A stretch of DNA of 18,408 bases from Bacteroidales bacterium UBA6428 (GCA_002437305.1 DJOW01000066.1:1-18408), one strand, 5' to 3'. Counted from the first letter of the stretch, positions 8,643-15,216 are shown. Notes: generated by a model not told the origin, from the sequence alone. Made by a program: numbers and translations.

Positions 8643-8680
8643 AAGGCTGGTACGCTTCGACAGGCTCAGCGACCAGCCTT
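8643..8680. repeat. Palindromic hairpin after galM, possible terminator or dispersed repeat
   Basis: Perfect 9-bp arms AAGGCTGGT (8643-8651) and ACCAGCCTT (8672-8680), with a second inner stem CGCT/AGCG (8653-8656 and 8668-8671) around an 11-nt loop, begin 18 bases after the galM stop. There is no clean T-tract, so classical Rho-independent termination is doubtful. The inner segment CTTCGACAGGCTCAG resembles a palindromic word I remember as dispersed in many bacterial genomes. Confidence 0.55.
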
Positions 8681-8683
8681 ATT

Positions 8684-8723
8684 CTGTCTTTCGGTAACAG
8701 AGTTTACCAAAGAGCCGAAACAG
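8684..8723 (+). promoter_or_regulatory. Two overlapping, mutually exclusive hairpins upstream of thyA
   Basis: One fold pairs TCTTT and GGTAA (8687-8691, 8693-8697) with TTACC and AAAGA (8704-8713), with one bulged C. A competing fold pairs CTGT and TTTCGG (8684-8694) with CCGAAACAG (8715-8723). The first fold resembles the TCTTTGG hairpin of the 66-nt elements. I found no consensus TAnnTTTG promoter between galM and thyA, so this may lie in a read-through leader. Confidence 0.35.
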
Positions 8724-8759
8724 ATTCTAAGAGACCAAAACAATTGAGAATATTTACAG

Positions 8760-9554
8760 ATGAAACAGTATCAGGATCTTCTGCGTCACATAATGGAGAC
8801 CGGCGTGGTCAAGCACGACCGCACCGGTGTAGGCACCAAAAGCGTCTTCGGCTACCAGATGCGCTTCGACCTCTCCAAAGGTTTCCCGCTTCTCACGACC
8901 AAGAAAGTTCACCTCAAATCCATCATCTACGAGCTTCTCTGGTTCATCTCCGGCGACACCAACATCAAGTACCTAAAGGATCACGGTGTCTCCATCTGGG
9001 ACGAGTGGGCTGATGAGAACGGTGATCTTGGCCCGGTCTATGGCCACCAATGGCGCTCATGGCCGACCCCTGACGGCCGCTCGATCGACCAGCTTTCGCA
9101 GGTTGTGAATATGATCAAGAACAACCCGGACTCCCGGCGGATGCTCGTAACCGCCTGGAACCCCGGAGAGGTTGACAAGATGGCCCTGCCGCCTTGCCAC
9201 TGTCTGTTCCAGTTCTACGTGGCCGAAGGCAAACTCTCCTGCCAGCTCTACCAGCGCAGCGCCGACACCTTCCTCGGAGTCCCGTTCAACATTGCATCCT
9301 ATGCGTTGCTGACGATGATGATCGCCCAGGTCTGTGGCCTGAAGCCCGGTGAGTTCATCCACACCACCGGCGACACCCACATCTACCTGAACCATTTCGA
9401 TCAGGTTCGTGAGCAGCTCACCCGTGAGCCCCGCCCGCTCCCGACAATGCGCATCAACCCAGATGTAAAATCCTTGTACGATTTCAAGTACGAGGACTTC
9501 ACCCTCGAAGGCTACGACCCATGGCCCGCCATCAAGGCTCCCGTCGCGGTCTGA
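8760..9554 (+). CDS. thyA: Thymidylate synthase
   Basis: A 264-residue protein, exactly the usual short ThyA length. Recognisable motifs run in order: DRTGVGTKSVFG (20-31) with the phosphate-binding Arg21, ELLWFISGDTNI (58-69), WDEWAD, GPVYGHQWRSW (91-101), SRRMLVTAWNP (125-135) with the phosphate-binding arginines, the catalytic Cys146 in LPPCHCLFQFYV, YQRSADTFLGVPFNIASYA (165-181) and GDTHIYLNH (204-212). It makes dTMP from dUMP with 5,10-methylene-tetrahydrofolate as methyl donor and reductant. The start follows galM by 135 bases. A dihydrofolate reductase gene often follows thyA in this phylum; here the next gene is instead a convergent accessory ATPase, so the accessory region begins just after thyA. 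Confidence 0.98.
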   Translation: MKQYQDLLRHIMETGVVKHDRTGVGTKSVFGYQMRFDLSKGFPLLTTKKVHLKSIIYELLWFISGDTNIKYLKDHGVSIWDEWADENGDLGPVYGHQWRSWPTPDGRSIDQLSQVVNMIKNNPDSRRMLVTAWNPGEVDKMALPPCHCLFQFYVAEGKLSCQLYQRSADTFLGVPFNIASYALLTMMIAQVCGLKPGEFIHTTGDTHIYLNHFDQVREQLTREPRPLPTMRINPDVKSLYDFKYEDFTLEGYDPWPAIKAPVAV

Positions 9555-9584
9555 GGCGATTTAGTCAGTCGATAGATTCCATGA

Positions 9585-9606
9585 TGCCTGAAAGGCAATA
9601 GTTTTT
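9585..9606 (+). terminator. Candidate terminator of thyA
   Basis: TGCCT (9585-9589), a GAA loop and AGGCA (9593-9597) form a short perfect stem, followed by ATAGTTTTT. It lies 31 bases past the thyA stop. The stem is short, so confidence is moderate. Confidence 0.5.
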
Positions 9607-9696
9607 GATCCTTTATTCTCTTATTTTACATTAGCATCTTGTTGTATTTCAGTTACTTATGACGAAATGTCGGAATAAGGGATTTTTTTATGCTTA

Positions 9697-11160
9697 TTAT
9701 GCATCGCGGTCGGGAAGTAGAATCTGGTTCACCTTATCCTCGAAAAGATACCTTGATACCCAATAGGCATACAGTGCCGATGGAATAAAGAGGAACGTGT
9801 TGCCGTCAATGATCGCGCTGCCGCGCTTTGATTTTGTGGTGACAATGACTTTACGTATTCCGTCGTTCGCCTCAAGAAACTTCCTCAGCGATTTGAGCTG
9901 ACTCGGATCTTCATAGAACTTGTCTGTCCACTTGATTTCGGCAAGTGAAAAAGCCTTCTGCGTGCCTGCTTCCACCCAAACAATGTCAACCTCTCCCTTA
10001 TCCCTTCCCTTGCTCCAATTGGCATAATAGAAATTAGTCTTGTCGCCAAGTATCCACTGGTCATAGATAGCTGTCTCCACCATTTCCCCGCAGGCATCGT
10101 CACTTTCGGTGACAGGCGTGTAAAGTGCGCAACGCAGTGTAGGATTGGTAAGATATATCTTCATGGATGTGACACGCTGCATCTTCTTGGCATTCTGGTC
10201 GATGCGGTTCACAACCTTTATCAGGAAGGCGGCTTCCAGATATTCAAGATACTTCCTGATTGTATCTTTTTTGATTCCGGCCTCGCTTGAGAGGGTCTCA
10301 TACGAGAACTCATTGCCGCTGCGGAACGCGATATGAAGAAAGAGCTTGTTGAGCTCCTGAATATCAGAAATTCCATAGAGGCTTGGAAGATCCCGAAGCA
10401 AGACTTTTTCAACAATGTCGTTCTTGATGTATTGTCCGGGATTCTCCTTGATTTTCTCCGAAAAAACGACTTCGGGATAACCTCCATAGTTTATATACTC
10501 AAAGAAGTATTTATTCAGTATATCAATGTCAAGCGTGTCGTATGGGCATATCGAACGGTCTTTAACCTCAACGACATTGCCATCCATTTGCTGTAGTTTC
10601 AGAAATTCGAAGAATGTCAATGGCGGGAGCATGAAATCGGTGAACCTGCCGGCGCCGCTCTCGTTGCTCTTCATCTTTAATGCGGCCGCGGCTGAACCGG
10701 ATGCCACAAACTTGGTCTTGCGGTATGTATCGACCATGGATTTAAGATGGACCTCCCAATCCTTCAGGTATTGGATCTCATCATAGAAGACGAAGAACCC
10801 GTCCACATCTTCTTTATGAAGAGATGCACGCGCGTATGAGAACAGTTCATCGAGAGAAACATTGCTGTAAATCGGTGTGTCTATTGACATATATATGATT
10901 TTCTGTGGAGCGACTCCGCTGTCAATCAGCCGCTTGATGGTGTGATAAATCATTACTGTCTTTCCGACACGTCTCGGCCCCATCAGAATGGCGGCCCTGC
11001 GAAGCGAAAGATCGGCCACTATTGGATAAAAGAGGTCTATATAAGGCCGGCGCGGCATCGCATCATAGTCGTCCGCTATCTTTCCGGTAAGCCACCATGG
11101 ATTGTCAAAGACAAGCCTTTTTATAATCTGCTCTTTCTGTTGCTGGTCGTATTTGTTCAT
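9697..11160 (-). CDS. DUF4143-type AAA ATPase with PD-(D/E)xK-like C-terminal domain (ATPase 1)
   Basis: A 487-residue protein. The AAA_14-type core has Walker A GPRRVGKT (61-68), Walker B FFVFYDEIQ (122-130) and the sensor segment VASGSAA (152-158). A winged-helix-like stretch (SYETLSSEAGIKKDTIRKYL, 286-305) follows. The C-terminal DUF4143 region ends in a restriction-endonuclease-like pattern, GEVDIVW (389-395) then AEIKW (407-411), so the acidic and ExK residues are intact. Such ATPases are abundant, mobile and of unresolved cellular role in Bacteroidota. It is convergent with thyA and faces away from the AT-rich cassette. A minus-strand TATTTTTG at 11181-11188 could be its -7 box, but I see no -33 box at the right distance. 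It shares little sequence with the other two ATPases here beyond the motifs. Confidence 0.88.
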   Translation of the reverse strand: MNKYDQQQKEQIIKRLVFDNPWWLTGKIADDYDAMPRRPYIDLFYPIVADLSLRRAAILMGPRRVGKTVMIYHTIKRLIDSGVAPQKIIYMSIDTPIYSNVSLDELFSYARASLHKEDVDGFFVFYDEIQYLKDWEVHLKSMVDTYRKTKFVASGSAAAALKMKSNESGAGRFTDFMLPPLTFFEFLKLQQMDGNVVEVKDRSICPYDTLDIDILNKYFFEYINYGGYPEVVFSEKIKENPGQYIKNDIVEKVLLRDLPSLYGISDIQELNKLFLHIAFRSGNEFSYETLSSEAGIKKDTIRKYLEYLEAAFLIKVVNRIDQNAKKMQRVTSMKIYLTNPTLRCALYTPVTESDDACGEMVETAIYDQWILGDKTNFYYANWSKGRDKGEVDIVWVEAGTQKAFSLAEIKWTDKFYEDPSQLKSLRKFLEANDGIRKVIVTTKSKRGSAIIDGNTFLFIPSALYAYWVSRYLFEDKVNQILLPDRDA

Positions 11161-11250
11161 ATTCGCGCATATTAACCATGCAAAAATAGTTAATATTTCT
11201 TAAAATTACATATAATAGCATAATAAGTATATAGAAATCTCTTATTTTGC

Positions 11251-11310
11251 ATCGACATCATTGTCAACGGAAGCAATTCATCAATGCGTTTTTGTCGATC
11301 TTGGCATCAG
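11251..11310 (+). pseudogene. Relic of a DUF4143 ATPase gene (sensor-1 region)
   Basis: This stretch aligns to 17015-17073 inside ATPase 3. The first 37 bases differ at only 3 positions, then a block of 8 versus 7 bases introduces a frameshift, and the following CGATCTTGGCATCA differs at one position of 14. It translates to IDIIVNGSNSSM, against TDIIVTGSNSSM in the intact gene. Nothing on either side aligns, so only a fragment of about 60 bases is left of a close relative of ATPase 3. Confidence 0.7.
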
Positions 11311-11376
11311 AGTTTTGCTTTTGTCGCTTACTGTCAGCTCTTTAGGAGCTACGGCGTTTTGCTGTGAAAAAATAAA

Positions 11377-11408
11377 TTTGGAGGTTTGAATATTTTCTAC
11401 TAAGTTTG
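11377..11408 (+). promoter_or_regulatory. Perfect Bacteroidota-type promoter with no ORF behind it
   Basis: TTTG at 11377-11380, a spacer of exactly 20 nt and TAAGTTTG at 11401-11408 match the consensus at every position. The predicted start is about 11415, only about 15 bases before a strong terminator stem. Confidence 0.55.
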
Positions 11409-11429
11409 CAACTGCATTAATAGTGTGAT

Positions 11430-11458
11430 GGCATCTTCTATGTGAGGATGCCTTTTTT
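11430..11458 (+). terminator. Strong Rho-independent terminator
   Basis: GGCATCTTC (11430-11438) pairs with GAGGATGCC (11444-11452) over 9 bp with one G-U around a TATGT loop, followed directly by six T residues (11453-11458). It could end a roughly 45-nt transcript from the promoter at 11377-11408. Confidence 0.75.
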
Positions 11459-11704
11459 CGTATATGGTTGTGAGAAAATAACCTATTAATATATTCATGC
11501 AATGATTGGATGGAACAGATCTGAGGCTGAGGCAAAGGCTTCGAAAGGAAGTTGGGCGAGCAAAGGGGAGCTGTTTTTACAGGTTTTTCGATGCTGAAAG
11601 GTTGAAGGTCATAGAGTGACACAGAGGAGAAGACTGCGTTTTATGACTGAAAATAATTAATGAAATATTAGAGACGGGTATAAGCAATGAATAGGATTTT
11701 TTAC

Positions 11705-11712
11705 TAACTTTG
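11705..11712 (+). promoter_or_regulatory. -7 box candidate for the cassette leader
   Basis: TAACTTTG matches TAnnTTTG. I find no TTTG at the proper upstream distance (11681-11685), so the promoter would be one-sided. A start near 11719 would give a leader of about 270 nt before the ATG at 11989. Confidence 0.35.
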
Positions 11713-11761
11713 TGAATGTATCAGGCGGATTGATGCGCCGGTGATACGTTTTACATAAGAG

Positions 11762-11959
11762 AGCGCTTAGCTTTTATTCCTTCGGTTGAATCTGGACAAT
11801 TCAAAAGTGTAATGGGAATAACGGTTATCGCCCCGCGTTGGCTATCGTTGGGTTTCTCCCACACCATAGCAAAAGCGCGAGTCGAGGAATCCTATTCATT
11901 GCACGGCCCGTCCAGAGCCAAACCGAGAGTATGAGACCATCAGATTTAGATTGAGCGCT
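11762..11959 (+). ncRNA. Structured RNA candidate, ~198-nt nested rod, class unknown
   Basis: Helices nest strictly from the outside in: AGCGCT (11762-11767) with AGCGCT (11954-11959); TCGGTT (11782-11787) with AACCGA (11921-11926); TCTGGAC (11791-11797) with GTCCAGA (11910-11916); GTGTAATG (11807-11814) with CATTGCAC (11897-11904, one G-U); CGCGTT (11834-11839) with AGCGCG (11874-11879, one G-U); GCTAT (11841-11845) with ATAGC (11866-11870); and TGGG (11849-11852) with CCCA (11858-11861) around loop TTTCT. The block is GC-richer than the AT-rich DNA around it, as expected of a structured RNA. The rod with internal loops recalls 6S RNA in outline, but I recognise no conserved 6S sequence. No terminator separates it from the ATG at 11989, so it may be a leader. 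The strand is inferred from the downstream genes. Confidence 0.55.
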
Positions 11960-11988
11960 GGTACCTACTGATTGTTAATAAGACGTTT

Positions 11989-13221
11989 ATGAATAAGTTA
12001 TTATCAATTGAAGAAGAAAAGAAATTTTTGATAGATTTCTTTCACTCTGAATTTTGTCAGTATAAAGTTGAAAAAACTGATGAATTTGGTGACAAATTTT
12101 GTGATTTTGATGATAATGCGTACCGTTGCCTTTATAGCAGCGATATTTTTGAAGGGGATAAGTTACAGGTTAGTTCTCGTTACAATCGAGATGAAAATGG
12201 TAAAATAATCTGTGAATTGATTTTTACTAAATATTCCTGGAGCAAAAAAGGTATCAGTAGCCCTTTTGGAAGACTTGTATTCCTTGCGCCTGACAATGAA
12301 CGGTATTGTTTTGATGGTGACGTTATTAGAATTATACCCGTCTCTAATTACTACCAAATTGATATCTTATTCAGAATATCTGAAGAAATAGCCGGACTGG
12401 TTTTTGCTGTTGGTTCCAAAGTTCGCATAAAACTTTTTGATTCTGTCGATTGCAAGATAACTCATTATGGCTGTTCCTTATTGGATTGGTATAGATTGGT
12501 TGTCGGAAATGTTCACTTGAGCGAAGATAGAATAGATGCGTTGTACGACATTCTCGTAGTATGTTCGGAGAAGAGAAAAGCTGCTTTGTTGTATGATATA
12601 GTATGTTCGGTGAAGAGAAACGCTGAATTAGAGGAGAGGAAAAAGCAGGAAAGAATCAGACAAGAGCAAGAGAGGGAGCAAAAGAGAATCAGACAAGAGC
12701 GAGAAAGAGAAATTAAACTATCTGAAAAGGCGGAACTCACACCACTTTTGAGAGCTATACAGCAATCGGACTGGAAGGATTTTTCTTTTATTAAAACACT
12801 GGTCAAGTCCCCTTATAGTATTCCGTCTGTAGTCGCTTTATCTGAATACTGTAAAAGGAGGGGTAAAAAGCATCCCTTTTTGAAAGAAGTTGAATATTGC
12901 CAAACGTCATCTTACCCAGATTTTTTAAAGGGCATAAATCAGAGGCAAAGGAAAAGAATTGTAAATAGATCCCTTTTGTACCTATTAATTTTTTATGTAT
13001 TTGTGGGTGTGGTGTATCCGAATTTTGATGGAGTCCCTGAGGTATTAGGTATTGTTATGGCACTTTCGATTTATGTTTTTATTGGGTTAGGTATATATAG
13101 TTTTTTCATTGATTGTCCTAATAAAGGCTTGCCAGAAGAAGAAATAGAGAAACTCAAGAAAGCCCTTACAATAACTGATTTAGATTACAATTGGACAATT
13201 GGTTCGCGTATATTTTATTAA
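11989..13221 (+). CDS. Unknown protein with central coiled coil and two C-terminal membrane helices
   Basis: A 410-residue protein I do not recognise. Residues 1-180 look globular and beta-rich, with many aromatic and acidic residues and several cysteines. Residues of about 185-214 contain an internal duplication (LYDILVVCSEKRKAAL then LYDIVCSVKRNAEL). Residues of about 214-248 form a strongly charged coiled coil with two 11-residue units, RIRQEQEREQK and RIRQEREREIK, encoded by a 33-bp direct repeat (12652 and 12685). Two probable membrane helices lie at about 327-343 and 352-374, with a soluble tail of about 35 residues. The ATG at 11989 follows the structured block directly. The DNA is very AT-rich, unlike the first 9.5 kb, suggesting transfer. 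It is the first of three co-directional genes and the next starts 13 bases on, so an operon is likely. Inference: a membrane-anchored sensor or effector. Confidence 0.75.
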   Translation: MNKLLSIEEEKKFLIDFFHSEFCQYKVEKTDEFGDKFCDFDDNAYRCLYSSDIFEGDKLQVSSRYNRDENGKIICELIFTKYSWSKKGISSPFGRLVFLAPDNERYCFDGDVIRIIPVSNYYQIDILFRISEEIAGLVFAVGSKVRIKLFDSVDCKITHYGCSLLDWYRLVVGNVHLSEDRIDALYDILVVCSEKRKAALLYDIVCSVKRNAELEERKKQERIRQEQEREQKRIRQEREREIKLSEKAELTPLLRAIQQSDWKDFSFIKTLVKSPYSIPSVVALSEYCKRRGKKHPFLKEVEYCQTSSYPDFLKGINQRQRKRIVNRSLLYLLIFYVFVGVVYPNFDGVPEVLGIVMALSIYVFIGLGIYSFFIDCPNKGLPEEEIEKLKKALTITDLDYNWTIGSRIFY

Positions 13222-13234
13222 TTAGAATAGGGGT

Positions 13235-14440
13235 ATGAGTAACTTGTCATTTAGTTATGATGAACGTTATGTGGATGCCTATCCAGGTGATACCGTAGAG
13301 CGTTATAGAAAATATTTAGCGGACAGATCGAAAATCGAATATGGTGCAGGGTTGATTTCTGATGCCATTCGCTCACAGACAAACGCATTGGCAACATCAA
13401 TAAACGATGCTGCCAATTGTGTTGGCCAAACAATAAATGATGCGGCTGATCATATTGGCCAAACGATAAATGATGTCGCTGGCCATATTGGCCAAACAAT
13501 AGAGCAAAGTACAGGTCAGATTGTAGGCTCAATACAAACGGCCGCTAATGCGATTTGTCAAGGACTTGGAGATGTTCAAGAAGAACTTTCCGTTTTGAAC
13601 AGACGAGCCGCGATTGTTGTGGAGCAGCAGAAAGTCACCAATATGCTGCTGGCTAACATTGTGGATTTGCTCAAGCTTCCAGATTCCGAAAAGGAAAGAT
13701 GGCAATCAATCAATATGGGACTTAAACTGTTCCAGAACGCTGCCAAGAACCCTGAATTATATGATGATGCTTTGGAAGAATTCCTTAAGGCCGAGTCATT
13801 GCGGAAGCAGGATCCTTTTGTCCTTTATAGAATAGCAAGCATATATTTGTATGTGGAAAGATGCTTGGATCCGACAAAGGCGCAAGCCTATTTTTCGAGA
13901 GCGGCAAAGTATGCCACCATTGGGACAGATCCTGAATATGCCAAGTTGGCAAAATTGATGGTCAGTCCGGCGAACAGTGGTGTATTTCTCGGAACGGATA
14001 ATGATTCCATACGAACCTTTTCTTCTGATTCGTACGACAATGCCGCATTCGCTTCGTATGTGATTGAGGATTTGGATTCCGCAGTCAAGTACCAGCAAAA
14101 GGCGTATGAACTTGATCCTACCCCCGGACATACATACAATTTGGCTAAGTACTATTCTCATAAATCTTGTTTTGAAGAATCAAAAAAATATTTGGAAGAG
14201 GCGATAAGCAAAGAACCTAAATTCGCTGCCGCTGTGTTCCAAGAGGCCGATATGGTGTCAAAACCGGAAATTGTGTCGTTCTTGACCAAGAAGAATGATG
14301 AAGTCAATGCAAAGTTGAGCGATGTTATAAATATAATTGATGATCCCGGTGTTAAAGCGCAATTAGCTGATTCTATGAAATCAGAATCTTATCCTGCAAG
14401 GTGTAGGCTTCTTAAGAGAGCGAATAAACTCTTATTATAG
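13235..14440 (+). CDS. Unknown protein with four 11-residue repeats and TPR-like helices
   Basis: A 401-residue protein with no signal peptide. Residues 57-100 are four 11-residue units: NDAANCVGQTI, NDAADHIGQTI, NDVAGHIGQTI and the diverged EQSTGQIVGSI. This hendecad pattern predicts a right-handed coiled coil or amphipathic helical rod. Residues of about 110-145 continue as helix (LGDVQEELSVLNRRAAIVVE). From about 175 the chain is TPR-like, with paired helices such as DDALEEFLKAESLRKQDPFV, SAVKYQQKAYELDPTPGHTY and EESKKYLEEAISKEPKFAAA. These parts suggest an oligomeric scaffold with a protein-binding superhelix. It begins 13 bases after the membrane protein gene and ends 28 bases before the OGG-like gene, so the three are probably co-transcribed. 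I do not recognise the family; the TPR call is by pattern only. Confidence 0.8.
   Translation: MSNLSFSYDERYVDAYPGDTVERYRKYLADRSKIEYGAGLISDAIRSQTNALATSINDAANCVGQTINDAADHIGQTINDVAGHIGQTIEQSTGQIVGSIQTAANAICQGLGDVQEELSVLNRRAAIVVEQQKVTNMLLANIVDLLKLPDSEKERWQSINMGLKLFQNAAKNPELYDDALEEFLKAESLRKQDPFVLYRIASIYLYVERCLDPTKAQAYFSRAAKYATIGTDPEYAKLAKLMVSPANSGVFLGTDNDSIRTFSSDSYDNAAFASYVIEDLDSAVKYQQKAYELDPTPGHTYNLAKYYSHKSCFEESKKYLEEAISKEPKFAAAVFQEADMVSKPEIVSFLTKKNDEVNAKLSDVINIIDDPGVKAQLADSMKSESYPARCRLLKRANKLLL
13403..13534 (+). repeat. 33-bp coding tandem repeats (four units, the last diverged)
   Basis: The DNA encoding residues 57-100 of the preceding entry repeats with a 33-bp period. The shared core TTGGCCAAAC recurs three times, and GGCCATATTGGCC is an internal palindrome. 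The first three units are close enough at DNA level to suggest slippage or recent expansion. Confidence 0.7.
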
Positions 14441-14468
14441 ATAGTAATTTACTAATAATTAATAATAT

Positions 14469-15137
14469 ATGTGTATGGTTTGTAATTTTCCGAATATCGA
14501 GTATTCGAATACTTTTACAACATTGAGAGGAGAAGATGATAATGTACGACCTGTACCAAGATCTATGATAACCCTCCTTTCTGGTCAGGGGACTCACCCG
14601 GAGTTTCATTTTATTAAGGAGAATTTTTCCGAACAGTTTGATAATGACATTAACAAACTAGAACAGAACATTTTTGATTGTGTCTGCGGGTATCATCACG
14701 GAGATGATCTTGAATCTATTTTCCACAAGATTCAGATTTGGGGTGGTATCACTGGCCGCAACATCTATGTTCGGCAGAATTTCAGCTGGAGTTCGATAGC
14801 TCCAAAATATCAAAATTTGGTGGACGCATGTTTGAATATAAACGACCTTTCGGAAGAATCGATTGTCAGGTTGTATGATGCATTTGTGAGATTCAATGAG
14901 GTAAAGAATATAGGTGTTTCATTCATTACGAAACATATCCATTTTTGGACATATGTGAATCTTAAACAGGATGCATTCCCGATTTTTGACAAGGTAATGT
15001 CCGTGAATCTGCTTCACAAGAAGGTGAACTTCAGAAACCTAAAGGCGTATTGGCGTGATATGATTACCAAATCCAAGGAGGAAAACGTCAACCTTATGTC
15101 CCTTGAGCGCCAGTTGTTTAACACTTTCCAACTATAA
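14469..15137 (+). CDS. Small protein with HhH/OGG-glycosylase-like pattern (tentative)
   Basis: A 222-residue soluble protein. The C-terminal half has a pattern like the helix-hairpin-helix DNA glycosylases: NIGVSFITKHIHFW at 147-160 (in the position of the hairpin that carries the catalytic lysine in OGG1, here Lys155) and, after a short spacer, FPIFDKVMS at 170-178, where Asp174 would be the catalytic aspartate. Upstream, IFHKIQIWGGITGRNIYVRQ at 84-103 resembles a conserved segment in proteins annotated as 'OGG fold' that occur near accessory genes. If correct, it would bind DNA and possibly excise or sense a modified base. The N-terminal 60 residues are unlike anything I recognise. It is the third gene of the AT-rich cassette and ends before two palindromes shared with the convergent ATPase 2. 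The protein is probably real; the fold assignment is weak. Confidence 0.6.
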   Translation: MCMVCNFPNIEYSNTFTTLRGEDDNVRPVPRSMITLLSGQGTHPEFHFIKENFSEQFDNDINKLEQNIFDCVCGYHHGDDLESIFHKIQIWGGITGRNIYVRQNFSWSSIAPKYQNLVDACLNINDLSEESIVRLYDAFVRFNEVKNIGVSFITKHIHFWTYVNLKQDAFPIFDKVMSVNLLHKKVNFRNLKAYWRDMITKSKEENVNLMSLERQLFNTFQL

Positions 15138-15216
15138 GTTTTAGGATGATAATTGGGCTTAACAGTCTGGTGCCAGAATTCTGAATTTGTCGGTGAATAT
15201 CATAGTTTCCTTAAAC

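Larger units (their letters stand above)
11161..11988. other. 828-nt gap without a convincing protein gene
   Basis: The gap holds, left to right, an AT-rich stretch, an ATPase gene relic (11251-11310), a promoter (11377-11408) with a strong terminator just behind it (11430-11458), a stretch at 11459-11704 in which I see nothing clear, a -7-like box (11705-11712), a small hairpin GTATCA/TGATAC (11718-11747) and a long nested RNA-like fold (11762-11959). A 113-codon minus-strand frame at 11281-11622 spans the relic and the terminator and shows no protein-like features. Confidence 0.6.

Noticed and set aside
9555..9696. Attachment site or insertion-sequence end at the core/accessory border
   Set aside because: I could not find a matching direct repeat near 17890 or any transposase or integrase gene in the window.
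11281..11622. Minus-strand open frame of 113 codons
   Set aside because: It runs through the ATPase relic and the plus-strand terminator, has low-complexity Ser/Pro/Gln content and no start context; I treat it as non-coding.
11762..11959. Definite assignment of the structured block as 6S RNA, or as an integron attC site
   Set aside because: The rod shape resembles 6S but I recognise no conserved 6S sequence; attC sites are shorter and need RYYYAAC/GTTRRRY ends, which are absent.
13403..13534. CRISPR array
   Set aside because: The 33-bp units are contiguous without spacers and encode in-frame 11-residue protein repeats.
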